This document shows positions 21,097 through 32,730 of a stretch of 64,000 bases of DNA, in pieces. The notes below the pieces were generated by a model. The model was not told the origin of the DNA, did not search any database, and worked only from the letters and a program-made list of their open reading frames with translations. The stretch comes from Nyssa sinensis (Eukaryota; Streptophyta; Magnoliopsida; Cornales; Nyssaceae). Numbering within the stretch: position 1 is the first letter of the stretch; each line of letters starts with the position of its first letter. The translations under genes were made by a program, and so were the position numbers. The DNA lies in contig CM018048.1 of the NCBI GenBank assembly GCA_008638375.1, forward strand, positions 10,698,040-10,762,039, written 5' to 3'.

Positions 21097-24000
21097 CTAA
21101 GGGTCTTTGGCGGGAGGGGCCTCCCTTCTAGCTTCGGTTGGCTCTGTTGGGACGGCTTCAGAAGGACTTGGTGCTAAATCGTCTAGTGAAACCTCATCCA
21201 CTCTAGAGATGTCGAGGTCAGGATAGAGCTTCTAGATCTTTTTCTGAAACGTCTCATATCTGTGATCCACGAACTCGCCACCTAGCCTCTGTACCTTTTC
21301 TCTGAGCTCTTTCTCCACCCCTTCTCTCGTCGCCTGAACATTAGAGGCCAAGTTTAAAGTGGTTGTGGCCTCGACCTCATTTTTCTCTTTCTTCAAAGCC
21401 TCTAGCTCAGAAGCCAGGGTGTTATTTTGTGACTCCAAGATGGCCACGTTGTTAAGAGACTCCTTGTACTTTTCCTCGAATGAAAGAAATATAGAGTGAG
21501 CCGTCCCGAGCTGAAGTCGAGCCTCGTCCAACTTAGACTAGAGTTTTTCCTCCTGTTCTAATTCCTTAGGGAAGTCCATGATTGTGGCCATGGCACAAGC
21601 AGCCTGTGAGAGATAAAATTTAAGTTAGTTAGAGCAGAATCTAAATACAAAAAGTAAGCAAAAACAAAGAAAAGACTAAGTGAAGAAGCTTTACCCTCAT
21701 ATAAGAAACCAGAAGGTCTCTGGCTATCCTCCGAGGCTTCAAACCTTTGAAGCGGCCCGTTGTAGAGACCCAGACCTCCTTATAGGCCTTCTTGATTGTA
21801 GAGATCTGAAAAATGAGGGTAAATTATTCGTTTTTACCGGTAGGGTACTATTCATGTACCATTTGTTGGTAGGGCGCTATACGTGCACATTTAACTATAA
21901 TTCATATTTAGAAGCATATTTTAAATATGTCATAGAAGATAAATATGTTTAGAATGTTAAAATAAACCTCCTGTAAAAATTTGAGCCTATTGGGAGACAG
22001 TTTTAAAAATTGGACCAAAAAGGCATCCGGGTGGATTCGGCCAAACCCGGCCACAAGAAAAAATTTATTTTTTTGAAAATTTTCATTTAAAATGATTTTA
22101 GGAACTTTGGCTAAAATAAAATATCGAATTGAGGCGTTTCGGGATCGGTTGTAGTGTAACGGGGCCCGGATTCATTAAGGGCAAAAAGGTCATTTTGCAC
22201 CTTTGCCCCTCCACTATAAATACAACCCCTTAGTGTATTTTTTTCATTGTTTTGGTCTAAAAATCAGAGCAGAAGTCTTGCACGGAGAAAAATGGAGAAA
22301 AAGCCCTAGGTTCTCCAAGCTTCAAGCCACCAAAACACACTCCTAAACCGGGATTCTTGCGAGGCTTCCTTCTAGGAAGTTGTTCCTCTCATAAATATAT
22401 ATATATATATTCTCACTGATCGGTTCAGCTATGCAGCGAACACAACTTCCCTGGTTTGAGAAAAACCATTCTACGTATGATACTTTGCTAAGCTAAGAAT
22501 ATATTTGAGTTTTCTTGCCTTCCTATATGTTGTTTGAGTGTTTAAGGTGTTTATTTGATGTTAGGAAATTACTTAGAAGGTAGTTGCTTTGAAAACTTAG
22601 AGTCATTAGTTTGGGTGTTTATGTGTTCTTTAAGTTCTTTGATGATTTGTTGCCATGATCAAGGTGTATCTTGTTTATGTGTTTGGATTATTATATTTTG
22701 GTTTATATGCATGTTGATATATCTTGGTCTTGGAAGATGTGATGGTTTAAATGTCTTGGTACTTAATGAAAATTATATGTTCTTTGTGAATTAGAAAATT
22801 TGTGAAAATGTGGCTTGAACATGTGAAGACATGGATTGGTTATGGCATATGTTCATGTATAAGATGTTTAGGGATTTTGAAGTTATGATTTATGTTGGAC
22901 ATAATGCATGACTTGAAGAGAACACCATGTGTTTGATAAATTGTCACATAGAAGTTACATGATGAGATCATAGCATTTTGGCATATTGTGATTTCTTGGA
23001 AACATGGTGTGGGTTGAGCACTTGGTGTTATGCATTATGAGGGTGTAGATCCTGTGGTGAAAAACCCAAAATTTGGCCAGTGTATCGGTTCCTGATTGAC
23101 CCGACGAGAGCGGTCCGTGAAATAGGTGTGGTACTCGATTGACCATCGGATGTGATCCGTGAAACCGAGACATGGGTGTAGCATAGAGTTTGCATGAGTG
23201 CGTCATGCAAATTGTCAGTACATTGTATGGATGAATTGTATGGCATGTAGATATAAATGTACACTTGCACATGTCATGCCTTAAATTTGTTCATAGTATT
23301 AGCATCGTGTTACACCAGCAGTTACGCTGACCCATTCGTGAGATATCATATTTCAGATGAGGCCCCGGGTGCTTGAGACTTCTTTGAGTCTTGAAGGAAA
23401 GGAAGGAAATGGATTATGCAGAAAATTTTGCCCTTGGGGCATATTTTGATTTGTATGAGGGCATAAGCCCCAAAACTCATGTAATGAATTTGTAATAGCC
23501 TTGTGTATTGTGAACAAAGTGGGCAAGGCCCTATGGTTGTAATTAATATGTTGATGTGATATTTTAAGTCCCAAAGCATATGTGTGTGTGTGTGAAGAAA
23601 TACATAATTAGAATGATGTGTGTTTGAATTATGTAAATTGTGGCCACCGAGTGAGAGTGGGTTGTTTACATATTTATGCATATGGATATTGTGAAAATTA
23701 GGTGAAAAAATGCGTCGAAAAATAAAGGAGGTTATGTCCAAATTTTTGAAAAATTAAAGCATTAAATTAGTGTGTAAAACACCCTTTAAAAGAGGTGAGA
23801 AAAGTGCTTAAAATGGGGGTTTAACAACCTTGGGAAATTGGGTTAAAAATGGATGAAAAGTAGCTTGAAAAACTTTGGAACAAAATTGGAAAATAGGAAA
23901 AATAGGTTGCAGCCGCTACAGTGTTTCTGCAGAAAAACAGAATTTCTACTCTCTGTCCGGAACAGTAACAGGCCCAAACTACCCCAGCCGCCGCAACCCC

Positions 24001-26086
24001 CGCATGCGCGCGCCTGCGCTCTCCTGGTCACCTGCCTGCTCGCACGCCAGCCTGTTGACCCATGCGCGTGCCACTGCTGCATGCTCGCCTTGCCCTTGCC
24101 TCGCCTGCTGGACTACTGTACCCTTTGCCATGTTATGGCAAGTGCTATGACCTATATTTCAAGGCCATTTAGAGGTCATTAAATCACATATTTGACCCTA
24201 ATTTTTGAGTTCATTTTAGGCCATTTTAGGCCACTACATAAGGCTAAGTTGGGCAGTTTTTAGGACACATCTTAGCCACGATTTAAGGCCATGTTTGGCC
24301 ATTCATTAGGGTTAATCTTGGGTGGATGTTTGATTATCTTTTTTACCATGCCTTAGGCCATTTTTGGGGCCATCTGAGACATCATTTTAGGGTAATTTTT
24401 GGGGATGATTTAAGGTTGTTTTAGGAGACATTTTTTAATATGACTTATACAAATTTGAACATTAATTGGGAGAGGGACTTGAACAACATTAGGGGACCCT
24501 TTTGAGTTAAGTTAAATGACGAGTCTTCATTAAACATTTTGGGGAAAAACTTGGGGAAATAGCAAGGGAGATTCAACTAAATCTATTTAATTATCATTTA
24601 TTTATTTCTTTTAATTTTCGTTCACTCACTCCCCGAGTGGTGGAAATTCAGGGCGTGACATTGATGGTTACCTCCTCGGTCTCAACCGATGCAACGTTGG
24701 GAGGTATCACACTTAATTTTCCCTTGCCATGGGGTGCCGAGCTTATAAGGGGGGCTGGTGGTGGCGGCAACTCTTCACGAGTGACTGATAAGGCCAGCTT
24801 TTCGAAAACCGTACGCTCTAGAGAGTTGGAGGCTCCCACTTTAGTCCTTCTCTTCTTTTGAGAAGGAGCTGGAACAGTAAGGCTAGATACCCTTTCAATT
24901 TTCTTGGGTTCGAGCGTCCAGCTCTTCAGGACCGTCTTCTTCAATGGGACAGACTTATCCTTGGCTAGTTTGGTGTCTATGAAGTTCTAGAGTGTCAACA
25001 CACGATCGTGAGGACAGTCTTGTGGGTGTAGAAGTCGCTGATACCTCTCTTAAAGCTCTGGAGTAAAGATTGACCTCTTCCAAGCCTTCTTATCTGCAAC
25101 AATAAAAAATCAGGGAAGAAGTTAGTCAAATTGGAAGATAAGTTACGGTACTTTTGTTGGAAACCAAAGTTCTGTAGGCTTATCCTTGAAACTGGTGTAC
25201 TATGGGAAGAAACTCGTTTGGTTCTCAAAATCTTCATGTTCCCAGCCTTCATTGACAAAGAAGTACCACTTCTTCTATGTTTTGTTAGAAGTGGGTACCG
25301 AGGTCAATGGCTTGAACCTCTTGTCAAAGGATATGTAATACATCCCCTCCAACTTGAGGAATTTCATGTCCATATTACTCTTGATGAGGTCCAAATCTAC
25401 CTCAATATTATTTTGATGACCTAAGACTAAAAAGGCCATAGGTTGCCAACAACTGTTGATATTCAACTCGGTAGGACAGATTTTAAACCAATTGAAAAAC
25501 TCGTTTACAAATAGATGAAAAGGGAAACGTACACCGACTTCAAACCATTCGAGGTAAGCGTAGATTTTCCCTCTCTCTCTATGTTTGATGGGCGATCTAT
25601 TGCCTTCGACATCCTACAAAATACATTTTAAGGGAAATCAAAATTCGCTTTGAGGGCATCTAACATGCCCTCAATTATGGCACTCTCACCCTCCTTTCTC
25701 CTATGAGATCAGCCCGACATGCTAGCCACCTCATTCCTAGATTCAATGTACGCTTCAAGAAGCAACACCCTCGAACCACTACTAGCACTATCCATTTCCT
25801 CAACAGGAAATGTCCCCTGACTACCTACCTCTACAATTTGCCTATTTCCCTCCCCATTATTGGAATGCGCGTCAAAGGATGATATTTTTGTGAATGGAAC
25901 AAGGTAGAAAAAGAAAATGTATAAAATAAATGAAGGAATAACAGTGAAAAATAAGCAGAGGAGACAAAGGTTTCCACTCACTAATCGGAGATCGGAGTTC
26001 AAGCGCCGAAAAAATCTTTTGATACACCAGAAATCGCTTAGAAATCTTTTCTGCTTCAAACGATGAAGGATTCGTAAAGTATCCAA
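21097..26086 (-). pseudogene. Antisense gene (aORF) of element C, interrupted by a solo LTR
   Basis: Homologue of the antisense genes in A and D. A TATA box (TATAAATG on the minus strand, 26134-26127) lies ~40 bp upstream of the first ATG (26086). Exon 1 (~26086-25190) has stops but keeps FLVLGHQNNIEVDLDL and LTSVPTSNKT, then KKWYFF. A TTGTTGCAG acceptor near 25095 starts exon 2, which includes VPAPSQKKRRTKVG (24648-24944) and is split by a solo LTR at 24660-21797. Exon 2 ends at ...VSYMR with a GTAAAG donor near 21693. Exon 3 (acceptor CTCACAG near 21605) encodes a coiled coil (DEARLQLGTAHS...LASELEALKKEKNEV) and after a stop a conserved tail, KLYPDLDISRVDEV, ending TAG 21099-21097. Element D has KKYPDLDLTRIDDV at the same point. 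Confidence 0.72.
21797..24660 (-). repeat. Solo LTR, family S2, copy 1 (2864 bp, minus orientation)
   Basis: On the plus strand it begins TGTAGAGATCTG and ends CAGGGCGTGACA; read on the minus strand it begins TGTCACGCCC and ends AGATCTCTACA. The 5-bp duplication TTGAT is perfect (21792-21796, 24661-24665). It splits exon 2 of the antisense gene of element C. A second copy lies at 43486-46345 in the opposite orientation. No coding region is recognised in it. Confidence 0.92.
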
Positions 26087-26329
26087 TGGAGGGGTTTTGT
26101 CTAATTATAAAGTGTCTAAGGGCGACATTTATAGCCCCAAAATCCCAACCGAAGGTTGGCTAATGATGGCCTCGATTATTGAATTGGCAGCTTAAGTATG
26201 ATGAGGCTATAATTGCTCCATCAATGACTGTTTTTTCATAATACGGAATGATACATTAATGAGATTACGCGTGACTCTTAAGAAACCCTAACCTCAGCTC
26301 TGCGTGGGTCCCACAGAACTGAGGCTTGG

Positions 26330-26344
26330 GGGGAGGGGAATAGC
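26330..26344 (+). other. Polypurine tract of element C
   Basis: GCTTGGGGGGAGGGGAATAGC lies directly before the 3' LTR start TGATGTA and serves as the plus-strand primer site. Confidence 0.82.
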
Positions 26345-26793
26345 TGATGTATGCCAGAACTTGACACGTGTATGTGCAGAACTCGTCCGCATGCAGATCA
26401 AGAAATAATGTAAAGCTATTTAGATCAGACAACCACAAGGTGTTCAGATGTGACCTGTTTAGAACGATACACGCCCTGCTTCCAGAGCTAAAGCTGTAGA
26501 GTATTTATACGAAGGGGTACTACCAGGCCATCGCCTTCCATGCTCTACCGACCTCAAGACAAAGAAACAAAGTCCAATATGAAAACTACTATTCTCGGAT
26601 ATCTTCAAATCTCTACTTTTACGGCTCCGAATCCTAATCAATTTAGTAAATCTGTAGCCTATAAATAAAACCCTAAGGTACGCTTTTAATTTACGCTCAA
26701 TCAATTTCTTTCAATTATAGTCTTTTTATTTTACTAACTTTATCATCGAAGCGACTACCACCGGAGCCCCACTTATCAGAAAGTGCAACATCA
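26345..26793 (+). repeat. 3' LTR of element C (449 bp)
   Basis: TGATGTATG...GCAACATCA, followed by the target duplication ATAAC. It keeps the TATAAATAAAA core near 26662. Compared with the 5' LTR it has many substitutions, mostly transitions, and two deletions. Confidence 0.92.
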
Positions 26794-26906
26794 ATAACAA
26801 AAATGCAAAGTCACAAGTTAGAATGATAAATCCCCAAATACATGCACAAAAAAAAAAAACCCATAGAAAAACTCTATAACAGCAATATAAGAAATAAGAA
26901 TCAACT

Positions 26907-26985
26907 AGGGCTAACTTAGTTGGCCACCATAACCTCCTCATTAGGAGGAGGTTATGGATTCAAGTCTCACTCTTTCATTAGAGAA
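26907..26985 (+). repeat. Candidate tRNA-like SINE fragment with internal hairpin
   Basis: GGGCTAACTTAGTTGGCC (A-box-like) and GGATTCAAGTCTC (B-box-like, 26956-26968) are spaced about 45 bp, as in tRNA-derived pol III promoters. Between them lies a perfect 12-bp stem, CCATAACCTCCT paired with AGGAGGTTATGG, with a 7-base loop. It is not a standard tRNA: the acceptor stem does not pair. Boundaries are uncertain and no target duplication was found. Confidence 0.35.
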
Positions 26986-27958
26986 TTATAAGTATTATTT
27001 TTACTCAGTCGTAGACTAGACTAGTTTATTAGTTCATGACCCATATTCTCTTCTTTAGAGAAAAAAATAATATAAGAATGAAATCAAAATTCCATCACTT
27101 TTATAATTTTTGAGATACATAATTTTACCAATTAGAACACCATTAAAATAGTTCAACAACAATATGATTTATACTATATATAATAAAGAAGAAAAGAAAA
27201 ATACCATACAGATGTTGGAAGAAAACAATCAAAGAGAGCAAAGAGAATGGAAGGACATCCTCAACCCACTGAGTAACCTATTGAATATTGTATATGCCAA
27301 TTTTTAGATATATAAAGTTCAAGAAATAAATAAAAAGATACAAGGAAGTATAAGAATAAAAAAAGAAAGAAAGAAAGAAAGAATACCTTTTAAACGAAAA
27401 TAGGGAGACGAATGCATGGGTGCAAAAAAAGCGAGTTTAAAAATAAATTAATTTTGATTTGTGATTTTATAATTATTCTTAAATTTTAAACTGAAATCAT
27501 TTAAAAAAAAAAGAAAAGAAAAATGGGAAACATTGAAGAAGAGAGTACTATTTTTTTTTTCAAATTTATAACTTTCCTAAATTGTATTGTTCCTAAATTT
27601 TAAATTAAAGAAATTTAGTTTTGAAATTTAAATTAAGGAAATGAATTCTTATAAGAATATGAGACACAAAATCCTAACAGCTGATAAGAGTGAATTAATT
27701 GGTAATATATAATTGATAAAGAATGAAAACGTGAAAAGAACACGTCAATTTTTTTGAATTCAAGTAATACGAAAATTACTTACATTATAACAAATATCGG
27801 TTTCTGCATCTGTTTTGGACCTTTGGCTCTCTTAGGACTTGTTTGAAAGTTAGAATTGGTTTGATAAATATCTTTTAGTAATAAAGTGGTTCACATTTGT
27901 TATTAAAAATTACTTAAACTCGAAATAAAGTCAAATCATATAGGAATTGATTTTGTTA
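26986..27958. other. AT-rich intergenic DNA
   Basis: No gene or clear element. Holds (GAAA)n-like tracts near 27360-27385 and poly-A/T runs. Confidence 0.6.
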
Positions 27959-28426
27959 CACTATGTTTGGATGGAAAGAATTGGAAAGAATTAGAAGGGA
28001 AGGATAAGGAAGGAGAGCTTATATCATGTTTATTTTAAAAATTAGGAAAGAAATGGAGGGAGAGCTTAACCCTTATTTTAGTAATTTTGTTATCCCTCCA
28101 AAAGTGGGCGGAAACAGAGGAAAAGAAAAGAAAGATTTAATGAATTTTTAATAATACCAATATTACCCTTAAAATTATAAAAGCTAAAATAAAAATGACA
28201 TCTCTGTCCCAAGATATAATAGTAAAATAATATAAAATCATTTCCTTTCCTTTTTTTCCATTATCATTTCCAAACAAGATAATAGTCTTTCCTTTCTTTT
28301 CCTTTCATTAGTTATCCAAACATAAAGGAGAGATTACTCTCTCCTTTCCCCTCCTTTCCTTTCCCTCATAACTAATACTATCATTTCCTTTCCTTTCCTT
28401 TCCCTCTTAGTTAACCAAACGAACTG
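27959..28426. mobile_element. PIF/Harbinger (Tourist)-like MITE, copy 1 (468 bp)
   Basis: Left end CACTATGTTTGGATGG, right end CTTAGTTAACCAAACGAACTG; inverted ends share about 9 of 12 bases. A 3-bp duplication TTA flanks it (27956-27958, 28427-28429). The ends are rich in GGAAAG/CTTTCC. A related copy in inverse orientation is at 63064-63558. Non-coding. Confidence 0.8.
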
Positions 28427-28429
28427 TTA

Positions 28430-29043
28430 GTATAAATGAACCAGTTTTATTTTACAGAAATTAGAATTAAACTAAAAGAGAGACCTATTTTATAAACCAG
28501 AGTTAGCATAACAGCCTGATTTAGAAAAACTAGAAAATAATTCAACTTATAGAACTTTGTAAAAGTGGAAATAACATAATTAAATTGACAAATGTTACTG
28601 TTTGATATTATGTTCCTAATACATAATTTGCTCCCACACTTAGTACTTACGAGTTGATTTGATGTCTGCCTCTCATAATATAATGGTCATGCACACATTG
28701 AAACAAAAATATGTTTGTACTTTCTCTCTAACTTTAAGAACACAGGCTGAATATATGAATGAATGAACTAATTATGGATTTAATGCAATGAGAGCGAATG
28801 ATATTTAGAGTATTTCGTGTGTATTTAGTTCAAGCACGAATGCTAAGAGTTGCATCCATTCATGCAAATAGAGTTAGAATACTTGGTGAAATTTAAAACA
28901 TATTCGAATTCAAGATTTGGAGAAAAAAAGGCTTTTTTATATTTTTTATTGTGAATTAAGTGAAGTATAAAAATTAAATTAGTAAAATAAAATAGACTTA
29001 AAATTTTGAATTAACAATAAATGAAATATTTGTATTTCTTTTG
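28430..29043. other. AT-rich intergenic DNA
   Basis: Nothing recognised beyond AT-rich sequence. Confidence 0.5.
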
Positions 29044-29470
29044 GGTTAATTACACTTTAGTATCTTGAAAATTTGTCATGATTTCAAATAAAGCCATCTA
29101 TTATCAATTGTAATAATTCAGTTCTTTAATTTTTAATTTTATTTCAATTGAGACCAAGTATAAACGGCCGTCAATGACCATTTCAAATTCTTAATAGTAG
29201 CTTTTTAGGGATTAAAATTATAGGACCTTATTTAAAATTCATATAAAATTATAGAATCTTATTTGAAACTCGTATACAATTAGAAGGTACTATTTTGAAA
29301 CCCATATAAAATTATAGAATACTAAAATATAATTAATTTAAAATGATCGTTTGTAATTCATCTTAATTAAAATGAAATTAAAAATTGAATGACTAAATTG
29401 TTATAATTGATAATCGAGAGTCTTATTTGAAATCGGAACAAAATTTCAAATTACTAAAGTGTAATTAACC
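29044..29470. mobile_element. MITE with long foldback arms (427 bp)
   Basis: Begins GGTTAATTACACTTTAGTA and ends with the reverse complement of the same 19 bases. The inverted similarity continues about 115 bp into each arm (e.g. GATTTCAAATAA, ATTATCAATT), so the element could fold almost end to end. No clear target duplication was found. Non-coding. Confidence 0.75.
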
Positions 29471-29974
29471 TATTTTTTTCGGACCAAGAAAGAAATATTG
29501 ATAAAGGGAAACCATGTATCATATTATCCCACATGCATGGAGGCATGTTAAACATTAGGGGTTGTTTATACTTTGCTTTTGAATTTGAAGTACGAAAACA
29601 ATGTTTTCAATCATATTTGATTGTTTCACGTTTAAAACAAATTCTAATCTTAGAATTGCTTCTCAAAATGTATATGAGTAAGCAACCAAACAATCCTTTG
29701 AGTTGTTTTTATTATTTATTATGGAAACTAAATAAGATCATGATGGTTAAATTGGACCCACTAATTGAGTGTTAACTGATAAAATTACCAAACATCTAAA
29801 AACAAGTTTTGCAACATTAGAATATGCTTCTTGGATATACTGCATCAAAACCAAAATATCTACTAGCTTAGTTGGAGATTCATCCAACTCTACAATACTT
29901 AATGCATAAGGTATTGCCTTGCTTCCTTTGTGAAATGGACAACTCATTTGTACGAATTTAGGAGCTGTTTGGGG

Positions 29975-30006
<32 letters not shown>

Positions 30007-30705
30007 GTAATTTGGGCTGTTTGCCTTTTATTTTACTTTTTTGGCAAACCATAACGAACATTCAAGACTCCAATATGCCACCATATTACAAACTGCCATT
30101 CAGAAGCTTAATGAATGACTCCTTGGTGAGAGTACTGTTATAATTCAGGACAGGTTGGTTTGCACAAAAGTCTAAAAAGTAAATTTGAATCCAAGTTGTT
30201 GGTTTCCCATATTAGCCACAATTAATGAATTTTTCAAGTTTAAAATAAGTTTTTCTAAATTTTTAGGTGTTTGTTTTGGCTTATTAAATACATTTGATGG
30301 ATACGCACTTAACTCAAAATAAACTTTTAAAAAAAATTGTTTAGTAAAACTTTTTTTAAAAATAATTTATTAACACTTATTAATAATTGATCTAAACACT
30401 ACATATCATTTAAATACTTATCAAATATATTTATTCAAATACTTAATAACTTAATTCAAATAATATTTTTTCACAACTATTTATTCAAACTGCTACTTAA
30501 CTCAAATCGCACTTTTTTCAGCTTATTCAAACGAGCACAATATGCCCTAACATACAATGAAAAAGCAATGCTATGGATTCCACCTTTTTATGCCCATTTT
30601 AATTTCACATCTCTCTCACATGAGTGAGATCATATGTTAAATTCATAAATAATGGTCCCACTCATATGATACAACCCATCTTATTTCAGTGAATGTGTTT
30701 GAAAA
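29471..30705. other. AT-rich intergenic DNA with (TA)n tract
   Basis: Contains a (TA)n microsatellite near 29983-30007. The stretch 30270-30540 has GTGTTTGTTT...AATAAGC-like inverted ends that could be another MITE, without a convincing duplication. No gene seen. Confidence 0.5.
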
Positions 30706-31140
30706 TCAAGTCATAGAGACGTGTAAGTGAACGTGTCTTGTTGAAAATATCAGTCGTTTCGAGTAACAAAAGTAACAGACACTAATCATTGTTTCTTGAA
30801 GCAAATGATGTTGAATAAAATGATAATCAAGTTTAATGTGTTTGGTATGATAATTTAAAATATCATTATAAATTATTTGAATGACATTACGATTATCATA
30901 ATGAAAAGAAATGACAAAAGAATGCGTAACACTCATATCCTTCAATAAGCGGCATAGCCAGAGATAGTATTTACAAGTGCTCGGTATTCAATCTCAATAC
31001 TTTATCTAACTGCAACAATTTGGTTCTTGTTATGCCAAAGAGACGAGAAAATTCTAAAGAAGAAGCAATATTCAGTAATAGAATGACGATCTATAAAATC
31101 AACAGTCCAATCCGTATCATAGTAGGCATTGCTCGAGAGT
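30706..31140 (-). pseudogene. Ty1/copia RNase H fragment
   Basis: On the minus strand the pieces YYDTDWTVDFIDR, ITEYCFFF, EIEYRALVNT and then KHIKLDYHFIQHHLLQE align in order with the RNase H and C-terminus of copia polyproteins (DADWAGD, SGYCFFL, AEYRA, KHIEIDYHF). Stops interrupt it and no LTR is visible nearby. This is a lineage different from element Z. Confidence 0.75.
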
Positions 31141-32730
31141 AAAATGAAGATAGAAATGGAGACCATAAAATAAGGTATTCTTTATGGTTGACTTTCTTAT
31201 AATTAATTATTTATAAGTTAATAATTTTTAATAATTAATAAATTTTTAAAAAACTAAACTGGTCCCATAGTTGGATAATTAATAATTTTATTAACTAATA
31301 ATTAATATTTTTTTTTTAAAAAAGTCTTTATAATATTAATTATTAGAAAGATAAAATAATTATATATATAATTATATACAACTCATTTATGAAATGTCTT
31401 GATATTTATATTTACTAATTTAACTTAATTAAAGTTAAAATTATTGTAAATTAAAAATTTATGACATCAGAAAGATATTATGAGTTTTTTTTTTTATACC
31501 TTAAGTGGAGTATTATATGTATTTTCTATGAAAATCAAAATATAGTTGAAAAGTTGCATATAAAAACTTATTATTATACCAAAAATTATTTATATTTAAA
31601 AAATATTTATTGGTTTATGAAAGTATGAAAAAACTTAATTATTAATAATTCTAATAATTAATAAATTTTTAATTTTTTTAAACTAAAAATTATCTTTTTA
31701 CAGTATTACATCCATCATTTTAGTACAATTTATAAAATTTAAAGAGGATGATGTTGCATTGTAACTCCACTTTTTTTTTTTTGGTACAAAGCAGAAAAGA
31801 AATATAAAAAGAAAAAAACCATCTCTTTCATCCCCATTTGCCCAGATTTCATTTCTGAATATCTTAAACCACTGTGTGGCGCTTCTTCTCCGAGCTTGCC
31901 TGGCTGTCACACTCCACCCATTACCAAATCCTCTTGAAATTCATCATTACCAAAAAAAAGAACAATACCCAAATAGAGCTGAAAGATACAAATGTTGACA
32001 GATCTCCATATCTCTCTTCACATCTTTTTCTTTGGCTAGGAGAAAAAACATTAAAAATAAAATAATTAAAGTTTAAAAAAATTATTTTAAATTTAGTTAA
32101 AATGAATAATTTTTTTTTAAATAAAAAACTTAGAATATAGAAAATTCTATTTTTTTTTTGGGTTTATAAAAACACTAATAGATTCTTATTAAAAATTAAT
32201 TAAAATTTATATGAGGATTTAGAAATTCTGCTTAGAGTGGCTTTGGAGGCAGATAGAATTAAAACTTATCCTAAGTTTTACATGTTAAGGAATTAAAACC
32301 TTTTTTTTAAACAAATTTAAGGCTTTTAATAATACTAAATATCTGAAATTTATGTATTAAATTTTACATTCTAAATAATAAGTTATAAGATTATTAGTGG
32401 TGATTAAATACAATATTTAATGATTTACTAAATTTGAGTAATATTATATATAAGAACTCTTTTTTAATGTATTTTCTTACTCTATATACAATATGGTGGA
32501 GTCTGGTATAATAAATGCACATGAATTTGTGTATAAAATTAATAAAATTATATTGAAAAAATTCATTCTAAAGAACTTTTTTAAAATAAATTTTTTGGAA
32601 ACATTATTACTCAATTTGAAAAGTCTATAATTACTCTTTCCTTTCCAACTCTTGTAGAAAGGAAGGGAAAGAAAGGGAGAAAGAAGGGATTCTTCTCAGG
32701 TCTCCCTCCTTTCAAACGATTCTTTAATCA
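31141..32730. other. AT-rich DNA upstream of the desaturase gene
   Basis: Very AT-rich with inverted TTAATAATT motifs. The last ~90 bp (GGAAGGGAAAGAAAGGGAG, then CTTCTCAGG and TCTTTAATCA) look like a GA/CT-rich 5' UTR. A CTATATACA motif near 32480 is a possible TATA box, but the transcription start is not defined. Confidence 0.5.

Larger units (their letters stand above)
7554..26793 (+). mobile_element. Element C: complete but decayed Tat-type Ty3/gypsy retrotransposon with nested insertions
   Basis: LTRs at 7554-8062 and 26345-26793, both starting TGATGTA and ending GCAACATCA, are flanked by the perfect 5-bp target duplication ATAAC (7549-7553 and 26794-26798). Order inside: primer-binding site, gag, protease, reverse transcriptase, RNase H, second RNase H (aRH), integrase, tandem-repeat 3' region, antisense gene, polypurine tract. 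Presence of aRH and the antisense gene points to the Tat lineage. Of 19,240 bp, 8.76 kb are later insertions: a hAT transposon (11183-15218) and two solo LTRs (15932-17792, 21797-24660). The original element was about 10.5 kb, like element D. LTR divergence and many stops show it is old. Confidence 0.93.

Noticed and set aside
23843..24182. Overlapping frames in a GC-rich block, plus and minus
   Set aside because: Inside solo LTR S2; the other copy (about 44050-44250) does not keep the frames.
26907..26985. A true tRNA gene
   Set aside because: A/B-box-like motifs are present, but no acceptor stem pairs and the anticodon arm is replaced by a 12-bp stem.
30270..30540. A further MITE
   Set aside because: GTGTTTGTTT/AATAAGC-like inverted ends are weak and no target duplication could be matched.
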